5,325 nucleotides of DNA from an uncultured bacterium (GCA_905214345.1 CAJMLV010000074.1:1-5325), one strand, 5' to 3'; shown: positions 1 through 5,325, numbered from the stretch's first letter. Made by a program: numbers and translations. Notes: generated by a model not told the origin, from the letters alone.

Positions 1-70
1 GCCATTCGGCCGCCGCGGGGCGCGCTTTTCCTATATATTTCCCCTCTAAAAAAACAATTTCCGATTCCGG

Positions 71-1837
71 TTATTCCAGCCGCAGCAGCACAGCGGAGAA
101 AGGCGCCAGCGTCCCTTCCAGTGTCCCCTGCCCCAGGGTACAGGGCTGGGTTTCGGGCGGAGTCTGGCCGCCGTAGGGCTGCCAGTCACTGTACAGAAGT
201 GTCCGGGCCTTTTCTGCCTGTACCGGCACAGCGAAAGTCTGGGGTTTGTCGCTGAAATTGAAGGCAGCCGCCGCCCGGTGCTGCCCGGCCCGGCGCTCAA
301 ACACATAGGCACACTGGCTTTCCCGGTGGCAGTCCAGCCACCGGAACCCGTCGGGGCTTTCATCCTCCTGCCAGAGGGCGGGGTCCTCCAGATACAGCCG
401 GTTCAGGGCCTGGATATAATGGTAGAACCCGTCGTGATTGGGGTAGCGGCGCAGACACCAGTCCTGCTCCCGGGCGGGGTCCCATTCCCGCAGCTGGCCG
501 ATCTCGCTGCCCATAAAATTCAGCTTCTTGCCCGGGTGGGTCATCATGTACAGGTACAGAGCCCGCCCCTGGGGGAACTTGCCCTCGTAATCGCCGTTCA
601 TCTTCTGCAAGACGGTGGCTTTGCCGTGGACCACCTCGTCGTGGGAGAAGGGCAGCAGATACCGTTCCTTATAATAGTACATCATGGAGAAGGTCAGTTT
701 GTGGTAGTTGTCCGGGCGGTAGACGGGGTCGGTCTGCAGGAAAGAGAGGGTGTCGTGCATCCAGCCCAGATCCCACTTGTAGTCAAAGCCCAGTCCCCCC
801 TGTTCCGCCGGGCGGGTAACGCCCTCGAAACTGGTGGAATCCTCCGCCGCCAGCAGGCAGCCGGGGTGGCGCTGTTTCAGGCCCCGGTTCATGGTGCGCA
901 AAAATTCCACACCGTTGCCGTTCACACCCCGGCGCTCATCCCCCTGCCAGTAGATGATGCGGCTGATGGCGTCGTACCGCAGACCGTCAAAATGGAATTT
1001 TTCCAGCCAGAAATGCCCTGCCGACTGCAAAAAGCTGCGCACCTCGCCCCGGGAGTGCATGAAATTGCAGCTGCCCCACTCACTGACCCCCACATCCTGG
1101 TGGGGGTACTCATACAGGGCGGTGCCGTCGTATTTGATGAGGGCGTAGGGGTCCAGGGCGAAATGGGCGGGGACAAAATCCAGAATGACCCCGATGCCCC
1201 GGCGATGCAGGGTGTCCACCAGCGTCATCAGCTGGGCAGCGGTTCCGTACCGGCTGGTGGGGGCGAAAAAGCCGGTGATCTGGTAGCCCCAGCTCTCGTC
1301 GCAGGGATGTTCCGCCAGCGGCAGAAACTCCACATAATTGTAGCCGCTCTCGCAGAGATAATCCGCCAGGGGTTCGGCCAGTTCATCGTAAGTATACACC
1401 CCGCCGTTCGGCTTGCGCCGCCAGGAGCCCAGGTGCATCTCGTAGATGTTCAGGGGACCATTGCGGCGGTCGGTGCGGGTGCGCATCCAGCGGGAATCGG
1501 TGAAGGTGTACTCGTTCAGGTCCCGCACCACGGAACGGTGGGCCGGGCGCAGTTCCATCCCGAATCCGTAGGGGTCGCAGTGGTCGGTGTATCCGCCGTC
1601 CCGGGTGTAGATGCGATATTCATAAGGGGTACCGGGGGGTGCATCCGGCACCGTCAGCTCGTAGAAATTGCCGTCCCCGATCTTCTGCATGGGGCGGTTC
1701 TGCCCGTCCAGCAGCAGGTCGATGCCCACCGCACCGGGGGCAAAGGTCCGGAACACCGTGCCCCCCAGAACGGGGTGCGCCCCCAAGAATTCATAGGCAT
1801 CGAACATCTGCCCGGTATAAAATCCGTAAAAGTCCAT
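71..1837 (-). CDS. glgB: 1,4-alpha-glucan branching enzyme (GH13)
   Basis: This 588-residue enzyme should cut alpha-1,4 glucan chains and re-attach them as alpha-1,6 branches during cytoplasmic glycogen synthesis. A short N-terminal CBM48-like domain (about residues 15-105, with FRTFAPGA at 30-37) precedes a GH13 barrel (about 130-490) and a C-terminal beta domain (about 500-588). Visible GH13 motifs are region I DFVPAHF (D220), region II DGLRYDA (R287, likely nucleophile D289), region III AEDST (likely acid/base E332) and region IV SHDE (likely D400). The long branching-enzyme landmarks HLGSWRR (135-141) and WGYQ (183-186) argue against amylase or pullulanase. It is shorter than E. coli GlgB (about 730 residues) because the extra N-terminal domain is missing, which is common in the family. 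The ATG at 1837 follows AGGAGG (1850-1845) with 7 bases between. No other glg gene lies in the window, and a TetR gene is divergent. The Tyr before the nucleophile and the Asp after E332 are minor departures from the usual LRVDAV and AEEST. Confidence 0.95.
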   Translation of the reverse strand: MDFYGFYTGQMFDAYEFLGAHPVLGGTVFRTFAPGAVGIDLLLDGQNRPMQKIGDGNFYELTVPDAPPGTPYEYRIYTRDGGYTDHCDPYGFGMELRPAHRSVVRDLNEYTFTDSRWMRTRTDRRNGPLNIYEMHLGSWRRKPNGGVYTYDELAEPLADYLCESGYNYVEFLPLAEHPCDESWGYQITGFFAPTSRYGTAAQLMTLVDTLHRRGIGVILDFVPAHFALDPYALIKYDGTALYEYPHQDVGVSEWGSCNFMHSRGEVRSFLQSAGHFWLEKFHFDGLRYDAISRIIYWQGDERRGVNGNGVEFLRTMNRGLKQRHPGCLLAAEDSTSFEGVTRPAEQGGLGFDYKWDLGWMHDTLSFLQTDPVYRPDNYHKLTFSMMYYYKERYLLPFSHDEVVHGKATVLQKMNGDYEGKFPQGRALYLYMMTHPGKKLNFMGSEIGQLREWDPAREQDWCLRRYPNHDGFYHYIQALNRLYLEDPALWQEDESPDGFRWLDCHRESQCAYVFERRAGQHRAAAAFNFSDKPQTFAVPVQAEKARTLLYSDWQPYGGQTPPETQPCTLGQGTLEGTLAPFSAVLLRLE

Positions 1838-1856
1838 AAAGTCCCCTCCTGTCTAA

Positions 1857-1885
1857 TTGACTATCGTCTAATATTTTACTATAAT
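1857..1885 (+). promoter_or_regulatory. Promoter of the TetR-family regulator
   Basis: TTGACT (1857-1862) and TATAAT (1880-1885) are separated by exactly 17 bases, a near-consensus sigma-A promoter facing the regulator at 1982. Transcription would begin near 1892, giving a leader of about 90 bases that contains both palindromes (1907-1928 and 1949-1962). A bound repressor would then sit just downstream of the start and act as a roadblock, a common arrangement for TetR autoregulation. Confidence 0.7.
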
Positions 1886-1886
1886 C

Positions 1887-1915
1887 AATATAGCAGAGTC
1901 TTGAGTGCAAAACCA
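1887..1915 (-). promoter_or_regulatory. Candidate promoter of the branching enzyme
   Basis: On the minus strand, TGCTATATT (1895-1887) is an extended -10 element (TGn followed by TATATT). Seventeen bases upstream the -35 position reads GGTTTT (1915-1910), a poor match to TTGACA, so the extended -10 would carry most of the recognition. The predicted start near 1880 gives a leader of about 40 bases. The -35 position lies inside the inverted repeat at 1907-1928, so a protein bound there should block this promoter. This is inferred from motif spacing only. Confidence 0.45.
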
Positions 1916-1928
1916 TCTGCGGTTTTGC
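1907..1928. promoter_or_regulatory. Inverted repeat, probable TetR operator 1
   Basis: GCAAAACC (1907-1914) and GGTTTTGC (1921-1928) form a perfect 8-bp inverted repeat around a 6-base spacer, 22 bp in all. Its size suits a TetR dimer. It overlaps the weak -35 of the branching-enzyme promoter and lies about 15 bases downstream of the predicted regulator start site, so one bound dimer could repress both directions. The ligand is unknown. Confidence 0.6.
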
Positions 1929-1948
1929 GAAAAAGTACAATACTGGAC

Positions 1949-1962
1949 GGTTTTGCAAAATC
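1949..1962. promoter_or_regulatory. Second palindrome with the same half-site, possible operator 2
   Basis: Positions 1949-1962 form a 14-bp palindrome with one mismatched pair, around a perfect core TTTTGCAAAA (1951-1960). It starts with the same GGTTTTGC 8-mer seen at 1921-1928, here as a direct repeat with a 28-bp period. It lies in the regulator's leader, 9 bases upstream of the Shine-Dalgarno site. The half-sites are arranged differently from operator 1, so it may be a second TetR site or only a partial one. Confidence 0.45.
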
Positions 1963-1970
1963 GACAAGTG

Positions 1971-1975
1971 AGGAG
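1971..1975 (+). promoter_or_regulatory. Shine-Dalgarno site fixing the TetR regulator start
   Basis: AGGAG at 1971-1975 lies 6 bases before the ATG at 1982. The reading frame stays open far upstream, antisense through the branching enzyme, so this site and the promoter at 1857-1885 decide the start. Upstream in-frame starts would lie within or before the promoter, or lack a comparable site. Confidence 0.8.
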
Positions 1976-1981
1976 CAGGCC

Positions 1982-2521
1982 ATGGACCTGAGAGAGAAAA
2001 AAACACGGCAGAGCATCCGCAACGCCTTTTTGCAGCTGCGGGCCCACAAACCGCTGGAGCGCATCACGGTGAAGGAACTGGCCGAGCTGGCCCAGATCAG
2101 CAAAGCCACCTTCTACCTGCATTATCACGATGTGTACGATCTTTCGGAACAGATGCAGAACGAGGTCATCCGCTCTTTGCTGGACAGCCTGGAACAGCCG
2201 GACAGTTTCCTCACCGACCGCAAGCGGTTCACCCGGGACCTGTTCGCCGCCTTTATCGCCCACGAAAACCTGACCAACATCCTGTTTTCCGGCACCCAGG
2301 CAGCGGTTCTGCCCATCCGCATCGAGCGGGGCATCAAGGAACATATCTTTTCTCTGATGCCCGAAACCCGGGAGGATGCCCGGTTCAACATCCTGCTGAC
2401 CTACCAGGTGCAGGGGGCCTATTACGCCTATATGGAAAACCAGCAGAAATTCGGCGCCGACGAAGTGCTGGCAGCACTGGATGCGATCACCGACCGCATC
2501 ACCGCCAAGACGGGAACCTGA
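1982..2521 (+). CDS. TetR/AcrR-family transcriptional regulator
   Basis: This 179-residue protein has the length and layout of a TetR-family one-component regulator. The N-terminal DNA-binding domain (about residues 5-55) has a clear helix-turn-helix: ITVKELAELAQISKATFYLH (28-47), then YHDVYDL. The typical TetR signature is present, with small residues at the turn and TFYLHY at the recognition helix. The remainder (about 60-179) is helical and would form the ligand-binding and dimer domain. It resembles the C-terminal type seen in DhaS/YbiH-like clostridial regulators, but no ligand can be named. It is divergent from the branching enzyme across 144 bp and has palindromes in its own leader, so autoregulation and control of the enzyme are the natural inferences. 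A strong terminator at 2532-2565 ends the transcript, making it a single-gene unit. Confidence 0.92.
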   Translation: MDLREKKTRQSIRNAFLQLRAHKPLERITVKELAELAQISKATFYLHYHDVYDLSEQMQNEVIRSLLDSLEQPDSFLTDRKRFTRDLFAAFIAHENLTNILFSGTQAAVLPIRIERGIKEHIFSLMPETREDARFNILLTYQVQGAYYAYMENQQKFGADEVLAALDAITDRITAKTGT

Positions 2522-2531
2522 AGCATACAAA

Positions 2532-2565
2532 AAGCGCCGGACCCTTTTTACAGGGTCCGGCGTTT
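2532..2565. terminator. Bidirectional intrinsic terminator
   Basis: CGCCGGACCC (2535-2544) pairs perfectly with GGGTCCGGCG (2553-2562) around an 8-base loop. A G-T pair and two A-T pairs can extend the stem to 2532-2565. On the plus strand it is followed by a T-rich stretch including TTTT (2568-2571). On the minus strand the flanking A run (2529-2533) becomes a U run. It lies between the convergent regulator (stop at 2521) and ECF S-component (stop at 2579) and should end both transcripts. Confidence 0.9.
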
Positions 2566-2578
2566 GCTTTTATCTTGT

Positions 2579-3259
2579 TCAGGCGTGCATGCGGCGGGTA
2601 CCGGGCAGCAGACGGGCTTTTTCCAAAGCCGGGCGCAGGGCCAGGTAGAGCGCCACAGCGCAGACGGTGGACAACAGGGAGTTCACCAGGGTCACGCCGC
2701 TGGCCACCTTGGCCACCACCGAGGCCAGTTCCACATCCTGTCCGAAGATGTAGCGGTTGCGGAAATACCCGATGAAGGGGTCGGTAAAGACGTTGACCAG
2801 CAGGCCGCTGAAGGCACTGCCGGTGACCATGGACAGGTACTTCAGGTCCGGGCCCTTCTTGCGGTCGGGATGACGGTCGGCCAGGTGGAACAGGCGGTGG
2901 CTGGCCGCACCGCACACCAGGCCGATGATGAACTTGAGCAGGAAGGTGGTCACCGCATAACCCGGGTCGCCGGCCACGATGTCCGCCAGGGACAGGCCGA
3001 TGGCGCCGGCCAGACCGCCGGAAACGCCGTCCAGCAGCATGGCGGTCAGGGCGGTGAAGGTGTTGCCCAGATGGAAGGACGACCCGGTCCCCAGCACGTT
3101 GGGGATGCGGAAGAACTCGTAAGCCACAAAGCTGAGGGCGGCCATCACACCGATGACAGCGATCTTCTGCACCGTGAATCGGGTGCGGGACAAGGCGGCG
3201 AACACCAGGGTGAAGGCCACCACACAGAAAAACAAAAGCCAGATCATGGCAGGCTGCAT
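2579..3259 (-). CDS. ECF transporter S component (substrate-binding membrane subunit)
   Basis: This 226-residue hydrophobic protein should capture a vitamin-like substrate in the membrane for an energy-coupling-factor transporter. About six to seven membrane segments are visible (roughly 5-22, 31-49, 64-80, 82-98, 101-120, 143-165 and 180-208). The core HLGNTFTALTAML (63-75), then GGLAGAIGLSLADIVAG (81-97) and TFLLKFIIGLVCGA (105-118), matches the pattern of PF07155/HmpT-like S components: HLGDA..., GALAAGIGSALADL, then a TFIIKGL-like helix. The family is usually 170-200 residues. The extra length is an N-terminal hydrophobic segment (5-22) and a basic loop around 120-140. No ecfA or ecfT gene is nearby, which fits the group II arrangement with a shared energising module elsewhere. 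The ATG at 3259 is chosen for its Shine-Dalgarno site. An upstream ATG at 3313 would add 18 mostly basic residues. The divergent MocR-type regulator suggests, but does not prove, a vitamin B6-related substrate. Confidence 0.85.
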   Translation of the reverse strand: MQPAMIWLLFFCVVAFTLVFAALSRTRFTVQKIAVIGVMAALSFVAYEFFRIPNVLGTGSSFHLGNTFTALTAMLLDGVSGGLAGAIGLSLADIVAGDPGYAVTTFLLKFIIGLVCGAASHRLFHLADRHPDRKKGPDLKYLSMVTGSAFSGLLVNVFTDPFIGYFRNRYIFGQDVELASVVAKVASGVTLVNSLLSTVCAVALYLALRPALEKARLLPGTRRMHA

Positions 3260-3267
3260 ATAAAACT

Positions 3268-3274
3268 CTCCCCT
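3268..3274 (-). promoter_or_regulatory. Shine-Dalgarno site fixing the S-component start
   Basis: AGGGGAG (3274-3268) lies 8 bases before the ATG at 3259, the best site near the gene's start. The alternative ATG at 3313 has only GGGAG (3323-3319) at a short 5-base spacing and would precede the first membrane helix with an Arg-rich extension. The 3259 start is preferred, with some doubt. Confidence 0.65.
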
Positions 3275-3301
3275 CTTTGCCCTCCCCGCACGGCGCCTGC
3301 A

Positions 3302-3350
3302 CCGGGAAGACATGAAACTCCCGGCGGCTTGACAATTGCACCGCGCCGGG
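3302..3350 (-). promoter_or_regulatory. GC-rich leader with mutually exclusive hairpins
   Basis: The S-component leader (predicted start near 3354) contains CCCGGCG/CGCCGGG, a perfect 7-bp inverted repeat (3320-3326 with 3344-3350). It also contains CCGGGA/TCCCGG, a 6-bp one (3302-3307 with 3319-3324). Both use the segment 3320-3324, so only one hairpin can form at a time. This geometry resembles an attenuator or riboswitch expression platform, but I recognise no known riboswitch core. In DNA this GC-rich could arise by chance. The larger repeat also flanks the -35 of the opposite promoter. Confidence 0.35.
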
Positions 3351-3357
3351 GTATGCT
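3329..3357 (+). promoter_or_regulatory. Promoter of the MocR-type regulator
   Basis: TTGACA (3329-3334) is a perfect -35 element, followed after 17 bases by TATGCT (3352-3357), a good -10. Transcription would begin near 3364 and leave a leader of about 83 bases before the GTG at 3447. The promoter overlaps the predicted start of the divergent S-component transcript, so the two cannot easily be used at once. Confidence 0.7.
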
Positions 3358-3360
3358 CTC

Positions 3361-3388
3361 ATTATAATCGTTTCTGGCCTTGTGTGAA
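3361..3388 (-). promoter_or_regulatory. Promoter of the ECF S component
   Basis: On the minus strand, TTCACA (3388-3383) is 5/6 consensus for a -35 element and TATAAT (3366-3361) is a perfect -10, with 16 bases between. Transcription would start near 3354, giving a leader of about 95 bases. The -35 lies in the middle of the TTCTGG/CCAGAA inverted repeat (3372-3397), consistent with control by a protein binding there. Confidence 0.65.
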
Positions 3389-3425
3389 TATCCAGAATTT
3401 GATTTTTTCATGGGGCCAGTTTTTG
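3372..3425. promoter_or_regulatory. Candidate operator cluster of CCAG boxes for the MocR-type regulator
   Basis: TTCTGG (3372-3377) and CCAGAA (3392-3397) form a perfect 6-bp inverted repeat across 14 bases, straddling the S-component -35. The right arm belongs to a direct repeat, CCAGaaTTTG (3392-3401) and CCAGttTTTG (3416-3425), spaced 24 bp apart. MocR-family regulators such as GabR are known to bind direct repeats about two helical turns apart, often with an additional inverted element. Assignment to the neighbouring regulator is inferred. Confidence 0.45.
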
Positions 3426-3432
3426 TAAGCCA

Positions 3433-3440
3433 AAGGAGGG
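3433..3440 (+). promoter_or_regulatory. Shine-Dalgarno site for a GTG start
   Basis: AAGGAGGG (3433-3440) lies 6 bases before GTG at 3447. The strength and spacing of this site support GTG as the start. Translation from it gives the expected N-terminus of a GntR winged helix (ITLSAQNSTPLYEQLY), with no in-frame ATG better placed. Confidence 0.85.
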
Positions 3441-3446
3441 AAGCCT

Positions 3447-4847
3447 GTGATCACCCTGTCTGCTCAGAACAGCACACCTCTGTACGAACAGCTGTACGTC
3501 CAGCTGGCCGCCCAGATCCGCAGCGGCGAACTGGCCCCGGGCAGCCCCTTGCCGGGGCGGCGGACCATGGCCAACCAGCTGGGGGTGAGTGTGAATACGG
3601 TGGATGCAGCCTATCAGATGCTGGCCGCCGAAGGTCTGGCCGAGGCAAGGCCCCGCAGCGGCTTTTATGTACAGGATACCGGGGGTATGCTCTGCCCTGC
3701 CCCCGCTGCCCCGGCGCCCCGGATGCCGGACACTGTCCCGGCCCAGGCGACTGCCCCCCGGTATGACCTTTCCACCGGCAGCATCGACACCCAGCTGTTC
3801 CCCGCCCGCAGCTGGGGGCGCATCCAGAAGGAACTGCTGTACCAGGCGCCGGAACTGCTGCAGCGCGGTCCCATGCAGGGGGACGAGGACCTGCGGGCGG
3901 AGATTGCCCGGTATCTGGCAGCCTACCGCGGGGTGGTGTGTACCCCGGAACAGGTCATTGTAGGCGCGGGCATCGAGTATCTGCTGGGATGTGTGGCCCA
4001 TCTTTTTGCCGGGTCGGTGGCAGCGGTGGAAAATCCCGGCTATTCCCGCACCCGCACCATCCTGGAAAACAGCGGCATCCCCTGCCGCCTGGTGGACATT
4101 GACCGCCATGGCCTGCCGGTGGCCGGGCTGGAAGAAAGCGGGGCCAACCTGTGTTATGTGACCCCCAGCCATCACTTTCCCACCGGAGTGACCATGCCTG
4201 CCCCCCGCCGGGCTCAGCTGCTGGCCTGGGCTGCCGCCGCGCCGGGAAGGTATATCCTGGAAGATGACTACGACTCGGAATTCCGGTTCAGCACCCGGCC
4301 CCTGCCCAGCCTGCAGGGCATGGCGGGGCATGGCGGGCCGGTGGTATACCTGACCACCTTCTCCAAAAGTCTGGCCCCCGGCATCCGCATTGCCTGCATG
4401 GTACTGCCCCCCGACCTGCTGGAACGCTACCGCCGGGACTTTGCGGTGTATGCCAACACCGTCAGCCGGTTTGAGCAGCAGACTCTGTGCCGGTTCATGG
4501 CCCAGGGCCATTTTACCCGGCACATCGCCCGCATGCGTCTGGCCTACAAGCGGCGGATGGAGACCTTCGCCGCCGCTCTGCGCGCCGAGCTGGGTCCGCA
4601 GCTGGTGCTGGGAGGCACCCATTCGGGGCTGCATTTTCTGCTGACCCTGCCCGGTGCCGGGGGCGAACAGGCTATGGTGGCCGCCGCCCAGGTCCAGGGG
4701 GTCCAGCTGCGGGGTCTGAGCGAATACTATATGGAACGGCCGGAAACCTGCCGCCCCGACACGGTGGTGGCCGGCTATGCCGCCCTGCGCACCGAGGACA
4801 TCCCTTCTGTGGCGGCGGCCCTGGGCCGGGCATGGGGCGGGGTGTAA
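3447..4847 (+). CDS. MocR/PdxR-type regulator (GntR helix-turn-helix fused to PLP-dependent aminotransferase fold)
   Basis: This 466-residue cytoplasmic regulator has the standard MocR length. Residues about 9-76 form a GntR-type winged helix, with PLYEQLYVQLAAQIRSG, then LPGRRTMANQLGVSVNTVDA and the wing RPRSGFYV. A Pro/Ala-rich linker (about 80-103) leads to an aminotransferase class I domain (about 107-462). PLP-site features are ENPGY (195-199), TPSHHFPTG (239-247), EDDYDSEF (272-279, with likely pyridine-contacting D273 and Y275) and FSKSLAPGIRI (305-315), where K307 should form the Schiff base and R314 matches the conserved Arg seven residues on. The later motif GHFTRHIARMRLAYKRR (354-370) is typical of the family. 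All key PLP residues appear intact. In the family PLP, alone or with an amino ligand, is the signal rather than a catalytic cofactor. It is divergent from the ECF S component, its likely target. PdxR, GabR and similar regulators remain possible; the exact subgroup is not readable. Confidence 0.93.
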   Translation: MITLSAQNSTPLYEQLYVQLAAQIRSGELAPGSPLPGRRTMANQLGVSVNTVDAAYQMLAAEGLAEARPRSGFYVQDTGGMLCPAPAAPAPRMPDTVPAQATAPRYDLSTGSIDTQLFPARSWGRIQKELLYQAPELLQRGPMQGDEDLRAEIARYLAAYRGVVCTPEQVIVGAGIEYLLGCVAHLFAGSVAAVENPGYSRTRTILENSGIPCRLVDIDRHGLPVAGLEESGANLCYVTPSHHFPTGVTMPAPRRAQLLAWAAAAPGRYILEDDYDSEFRFSTRPLPSLQGMAGHGGPVVYLTTFSKSLAPGIRIACMVLPPDLLERYRRDFAVYANTVSRFEQQTLCRFMAQGHFTRHIARMRLAYKRRMETFAAALRAELGPQLVLGGTHSGLHFLLTLPGAGGEQAMVAAAQVQGVQLRGLSEYYMERPETCRPDTVVAGYAALRTEDIPSVAAALGRAWGGV

Positions 4848-4851
4848 TCCA

Positions 4852-5325
4852 TCACTCCACCCTCTTGCCCCCTTCCAGAAGGGTCTGCACCAGTTCCAGG
4901 TCGTCGGCAGTGAACTGCCAGCCTCCCGCCGCCCGGCCCAGTTCCAGCGTCTGATAATCCACATGATAACCGGCGGCTGTGGAAAGCCAGGTGAGAGTGT
5001 CTTCCAGGTCATACAGATCCTGTGCCCGCAGGTCGGTGAGGGTCTGGCTACTGGCACTCCGCACGCCCTCTACCAGCCCGGCCAGGTGCTGGGGATTCTG
5101 GCGGAAGAATGCCGCCCACAGTGCGCCCCGTACCTTGGCCGTGCCTGCGGGCTGCTGTTCCGGCAGGGCGGCAGCTTGTTTCAGGAATTCCGCCCCCTGG
5201 TCCGGGGTCAGTTCCAGCACCGTCTCTTCGGCGCAATCCAGAGCCCGGCGTTCTTCCGCATTCAGCACGGCGGCGGTATCAAAACGGACGTCCGCGTCCT
5301 CTCCCCAGATGGACGAAAAGGTACC
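4852..5325 (-). CDS. Unrecognised helical protein, C-terminal part (runs off the window)
   Basis: The frame is open from the right edge to TGA at 4854-4852, giving at least 157 residues. A GTG at 5268 could start a 138-residue protein, but it has no Shine-Dalgarno site and the coding-like frame continues upstream through FSSIWGEDADVRFDTAAVLN. A gene whose start lies beyond the window is therefore more likely. The product is acidic and alpha-helical, without membrane segments, signal peptide or cysteine motif. Recognisable phrases are NAEERRALDCAEETVLEL and LWAAFFRQNPQHLAGLVEG, and a C-terminal helix near LELVQTLLEGGKR. I do not recognise a family and assign no function. It converges on the MocR-type gene with only 4 bases between the stop codons and no terminator visible there, so the transcripts probably overlap. 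Confidence 0.7.
   Translation of the reverse strand, partial: GTFSSIWGEDADVRFDTAAVLNAEERRALDCAEETVLELTPDQGAEFLKQAAALPEQQPAGTAKVRGALWAAFFRQNPQHLAGLVEGVRSASSQTLTDLRAQDLYDLEDTLTWLSTAAGYHVDYQTLELGRAAGGWQFTADDLELVQTLLEGGKRVE

Noticed and set aside
48..70. Possible terminator after the branching enzyme
   Set aside because: On the minus strand a run of seven U (54-48) is present, but the preceding CCG-GAAT-CGG stem has only three pairs. This is too weak to call. The rest of 1-70 is a GC-rich edge and an AT-rich patch with no gene I can support.
1936..1941. TACAAT as an alternative -10 for the TetR gene
   Set aside because: No acceptable -35 lies 16-18 bases upstream, whereas TTGACT-17-TATAAT at 1857-1885 is near consensus.
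278..1981. Long plus-strand open frame antisense to the branching enzyme and in frame with the TetR gene
   Set aside because: It is the shadow of a GC-rich gene with few stops on the other strand. The peptide has no family motif, the enzyme on the minus strand has all GH13 motifs, and the TetR start is fixed by a promoter and a Shine-Dalgarno site after this stretch.
2564..3367. Plus-strand open frame opposite the ECF S component
   Set aside because: The peptide is Gly/Gln/His-rich and low in complexity, while the minus strand gives a coherent multi-helix membrane protein. The frame also begins inside the terminator region.
4870..4883. CCCTTCCAGAAGGG hairpin near the convergent stops
   Set aside because: It is a five-pair stem with no T run on either strand, and it lies inside the coding sequence of the minus-strand gene, so it is not a credible terminator.
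3408..5057. 549-codon minus-strand open frame antisense to the MocR-type gene
   Set aside because: The plus strand encodes a complete MocR protein. The antisense peptide is Gly/His/Gln-rich shadow sequence with no domain and no ribosome binding site, and it overlaps the convergent gene in a different frame.

Overview
The window looks like chromosomal DNA of a GC-rich, low-oxygen Firmicute of the gut Clostridia, in the Faecalibacterium/Gemmiger/Subdoligranulum neighbourhood. This placement rests on four things: high GC coding sequence, strong AGGAGG-type Shine-Dalgarno sites, sigma-A style promoters in short AT-rich gaps, and a solitary ECF S-component (the group II ECF arrangement typical of Firmicutes). 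It is an inference from style and gene content, not a database match. No rRNA, tRNA, CRISPR array, insertion sequence or phage gene is visible.

Left region (71-2521): a glycogen/alpha-glucan branching enzyme on the minus strand (71-1837) and a TetR-family regulator on the plus strand (1982-2521) are divergently transcribed. The 144-bp gap between them holds a near-consensus promoter for the regulator, a weaker extended -10 promoter for the enzyme, and three copies of the 8-mer GGTTTTGC arranged as two palindromes. The simplest reading is an autoregulated TetR repressor that also controls the branching enzyme.

Middle region (2522-3446): a strong bidirectional terminator (2532-2565) separates the regulator from a convergent minus-strand membrane protein (2579-3259). 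That protein is an ECF transporter substrate-binding (S) component resembling the HmpT/PF07155-type vitamin transporters. Upstream of it is a 187-bp divergent control region with back-to-back promoters, CCAG-containing repeats and overlapping GC-rich hairpins.

Right region (3447-5325): a MocR/PdxR-type regulator (GntR winged helix fused to a PLP-dependent aminotransferase fold, 3447-4847) starts at a GTG. It is followed, four bases on and convergent, by the 3' part of an unrecognised alpha-helical protein that runs off the right edge (4852-5325).

The most interesting unit is the divergent pair of MocR-type regulator and ECF S-component. MocR regulators bind PLP, and members of the PdxR group control vitamin B6 synthesis or uptake genes. 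The pair is therefore a plausible PLP-sensing vitamin-uptake switch, although the substrate cannot be read from the sequence. I did not find a clearly unprecedented system. The second point of interest is the specific TetR control proposed for a lone branching enzyme.
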